Shown: piece by piece, positions 42,414 to 43,334 of the stretch
How the letters are laid out: the number at the start of each line of letters is the position of its first letter
Position numbering within the stretch: position 1 is the first letter of the stretch
Program-made: the position numbers and the translations under genes
DNA from: an uncultured Mycoplasmatota bacterium
GTDB lineage: Bacteria > Bacillota_I > Bacilli_A > RF39 > UBA660
NCBI GenBank assembly: GCA_900554615.1
Contig: USIB01000004.1
Coordinates: forward strand, 1 to 43,334
Reading direction: 5' to 3'
DNA: 43,334 bases
The notes under the pieces: generated by a model
Databases searched by the model: none
What the model was told of the DNA's origin: nothing
What the model saw: only the letters and a program-made list of their open reading frames with translations

Positions 42414-42443
42414 ATCATATCATAGAATTAGTAAGTATGTCAA
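42414..42443 (-). promoter_or_regulatory. tRNA-Ala promoter
   Basis: On the minus strand TTGACA (42438-42443) and TATGAT (42414-42419) have an 18-base spacer. A perfect dyad CTTGATT-A-AATCAAG (42392-42406) lies between the expected start and the mature tRNA and may mark the 5' trailer processed by RNase P. Confidence 0.7.
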
Positions 42444-42470
42444 TACTTTTTTAACAACAAATGTGTATTT

Positions 42471-42499
42471 TTGACTTTTTGTATAAAATTTGGTATAAT
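42471..42499 (+). promoter_or_regulatory. Promoter of the 101-residue ORF/ydcF operon
   Basis: TTGACT (42471-42476), 17 bases, then TATAAT (42494-42499) with TGG in front (extended -10). AAGGGGG at 42510-42516 follows. Confidence 0.85.
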
Positions 42500-42524
42500 T
42501 TTAGTAATTAAGGGGGAATAAAAG

Positions 42525-42830
42525 ATGAAAATAAAATTACCTGATAAATTTAAAAAAGAAGATAGTGTAGTGCTAATAGACATATATAAGGGTCTATTAA
42601 TAATAGTAAACAAAAGTGATTTTAACCCTGAACAAATTTTAAAAAGCAGTATAATTCCAAAAGAAAGAGTAAAAAATGTTTACAGAGTAATAAATGCAAA
42701 TAGCCATGAACTAAAAGTAGTAAACGGAACAGTTACTATTCCATATGACTTTGATAGTTATGTACTTAAAGAAAACGAAAAATCTTTATACATAATAAAC
42801 GCGGAGGTAAAAAATGAAAAAACTCTCTAA
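42525..42830 (+). CDS. Small beta-rich protein, possibly MraZ/AbrB-like fold
   Basis: A 101-residue protein. It starts eight bases after AAGGGGG. KIKLPDKFKKEDSVVLI near 2-18 and a later VVNGTVTIPYDF near 65-76 form two similar strand-turn-helix units, the pattern of the double-psi barrel of MraZ and SpoVT/AbrB proteins that bind DNA. The match is loose and the family call is inference. It overlaps the next gene (YdcF-like) by 17 bases and shares its transcript. Confidence 0.5.
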   Translation: MKIKLPDKFKKEDSVVLIDIYKGLLIIVNKSDFNPEQILKSSIIPKERVKNVYRVINANSHELKVVNGTVTIPYDFDSYVLKENEKSLYIINAEVKNEKTL

Positions 42831-43334
42831 TACATCATATACAAGTGCTTTATTATTTAGTAAACCTAAAATTGAAAAAATAGTATTCGAAGTGCCAGAA
42901 AGTAAACAAGTAAAAACAGATGTAGGTTTTGTTTTTGGAGGAATATCACAAGAATATAGATTACAAAAAGCACTAGAACTTTATCAAAATGGATTAATAA
43001 ACAAAATACTTTTATCAGGTGGAATAGGAAAAATAAGTACAGAAAAAACTAAAACAGATGTATGTATGATGCTAGAATATTTAAAACAAATTAACACACC
43101 AAAGGATATAATGAGAGACATATTAGTAGAAGACAAATCAAGAGACACATATGAAAACATTGTAAATAGTTTAAAATTATACTCAAAACCAAATAGAACA
43201 TACACACTAATATCTTCTGACTTTCACTTAAGAAGATGCTCAGGTATATTTGCATACATACTTGATAAAAGTAATCAAAATGGAATGTTTTCTATAAGTC
43301 CAGTTATGGATAACCAAACAGATAAAAATAACTG
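42814..43334 (+). CDS. YdcF/ElyC (DUF218) family protein, 3' end beyond window
   Basis: An open frame from ATG 42814 (GGAGG at 42803-42807) to the last base of the window with no stop; 173 codons are seen. Signatures of the SanA/ElyC/YdcF family are present: VFGGIS near 45, SGGIG near 68, a conserved acidic EDK-SRDTYEN segment near 107 and SSDFHLRR near 135. Members are implicated in envelope polysaccharide carrier metabolism, but the biochemical role of this one is not known. Unlike most relatives it has no membrane helix in the visible part. Partial. Confidence 0.88.
   Translation, partial: MKKLSNTSYTSALLFSKPKIEKIVFEVPESKQVKTDVGFVFGGISQEYRLQKALELYQNGLINKILLSGGIGKISTEKTKTDVCMMLEYLKQINTPKDIMRDILVEDKSRDTYENIVNSLKLYSKPNRTYTLISSDFHLRRCSGIFAYILDKSNQNGMFSISPVMDNQTDKNN

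Noticed and set aside
42984..43205. Minus-strand 73-codon frame near the window end
   Set aside because: It lies opposite the YdcF-family frame, which has clear family motifs and a good ribosome site.
1..43334. CRISPR array or known defence system
   Set aside because: No regularly spaced repeats and no Cas, restriction, retron or CBASS signature genes were seen.

Overview
The window is a very AT-rich bacterial chromosome segment that reads with the standard bacterial code: UGA ends the deacetylase at 13684, and no gene needs UGA as Trp. Gram-positive style is clear from the strong AGGAGG-type ribosome sites, a T-box leader, TagO/WecA-type and Wzx/Wzy-type envelope genes, IS1182-like and MobV mobile genes, and a dimeric GlyRS. 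I infer an uncultured low-GC Bacillota, probably a gut lineage near Bacilli/RF39 or small-genome Clostridia. The sequence itself does not settle the species.

Layout. 1-2402: T-box leader, a small unknown ORF and a threonyl-tRNA synthetase lacking the TGS domain. 2415-6067: gpmI, a soluble FtsK-like ATPase and a membrane-anchored phosphodiester glycosidase. 6121-24991: one promoter-to-terminator block of 17 same-strand genes for a Wzx/Wzy-type surface polysaccharide. It holds sugar-nucleotide enzymes (UDP-GlcA 4-epimerase, RfbA, RfbB, a VioA-like aminotransferase, Ugd, GalE), glycosyltransferases, a 1218-residue polymerase-GT4-GT4 fusion, a PssD/PssE pair, two ATP-grasp proteins (one fused to a HAD domain), a flippase and two membrane-anchored deacetylases. 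The likely initiating transferase (TagO/WecA type) follows at 25116 under its own consensus promoter. 26246-29953: pyrimidine nucleoside phosphorylase, GlyRS and a tail-anchored nucleotidyltransferase-like protein.

29969-31655 is an IS1182-like insertion sequence with 17-bp perfect terminal inverted repeats. The start of its transposase gene carries an arrangement that would shut off translation of read-through transcripts. 31680-36242 (minus strand) holds a thioredoxin-like protein, a membrane-anchored XRE regulator, a transglutaminase-fold protein, an HD protein, an MBL hydrolase and coaD. coaD diverges from a LysR gene through fully overlapping promoters.

About 37300-42300 is accessory DNA and looks like an integrative mobilizable element: a large serine recombinase and a MobV relaxase in one overlapping operon, a candidate oriT carrying the MobV nick motif TAGTGTG/TTA just beyond the relaxase gene, and three small unknown ORFs. 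The recombinase-relaxase operon has a strong promoter followed by a 22-codon leader peptide whose end lies inside a strong intrinsic terminator. This looks like a translation-sensing attenuator controlling mobility. A tRNA-Ala(UGC) gene follows, then a small beta-rich protein and a YdcF-family protein cut by the window end.

The best candidates for undescribed biology are the leader-peptide attenuator on the mobility operon, the polymerase-GT4-GT4 fusion, the ATP-grasp-HAD fusion next to the amino-sugar genes, and the structured region at 37304-37462.
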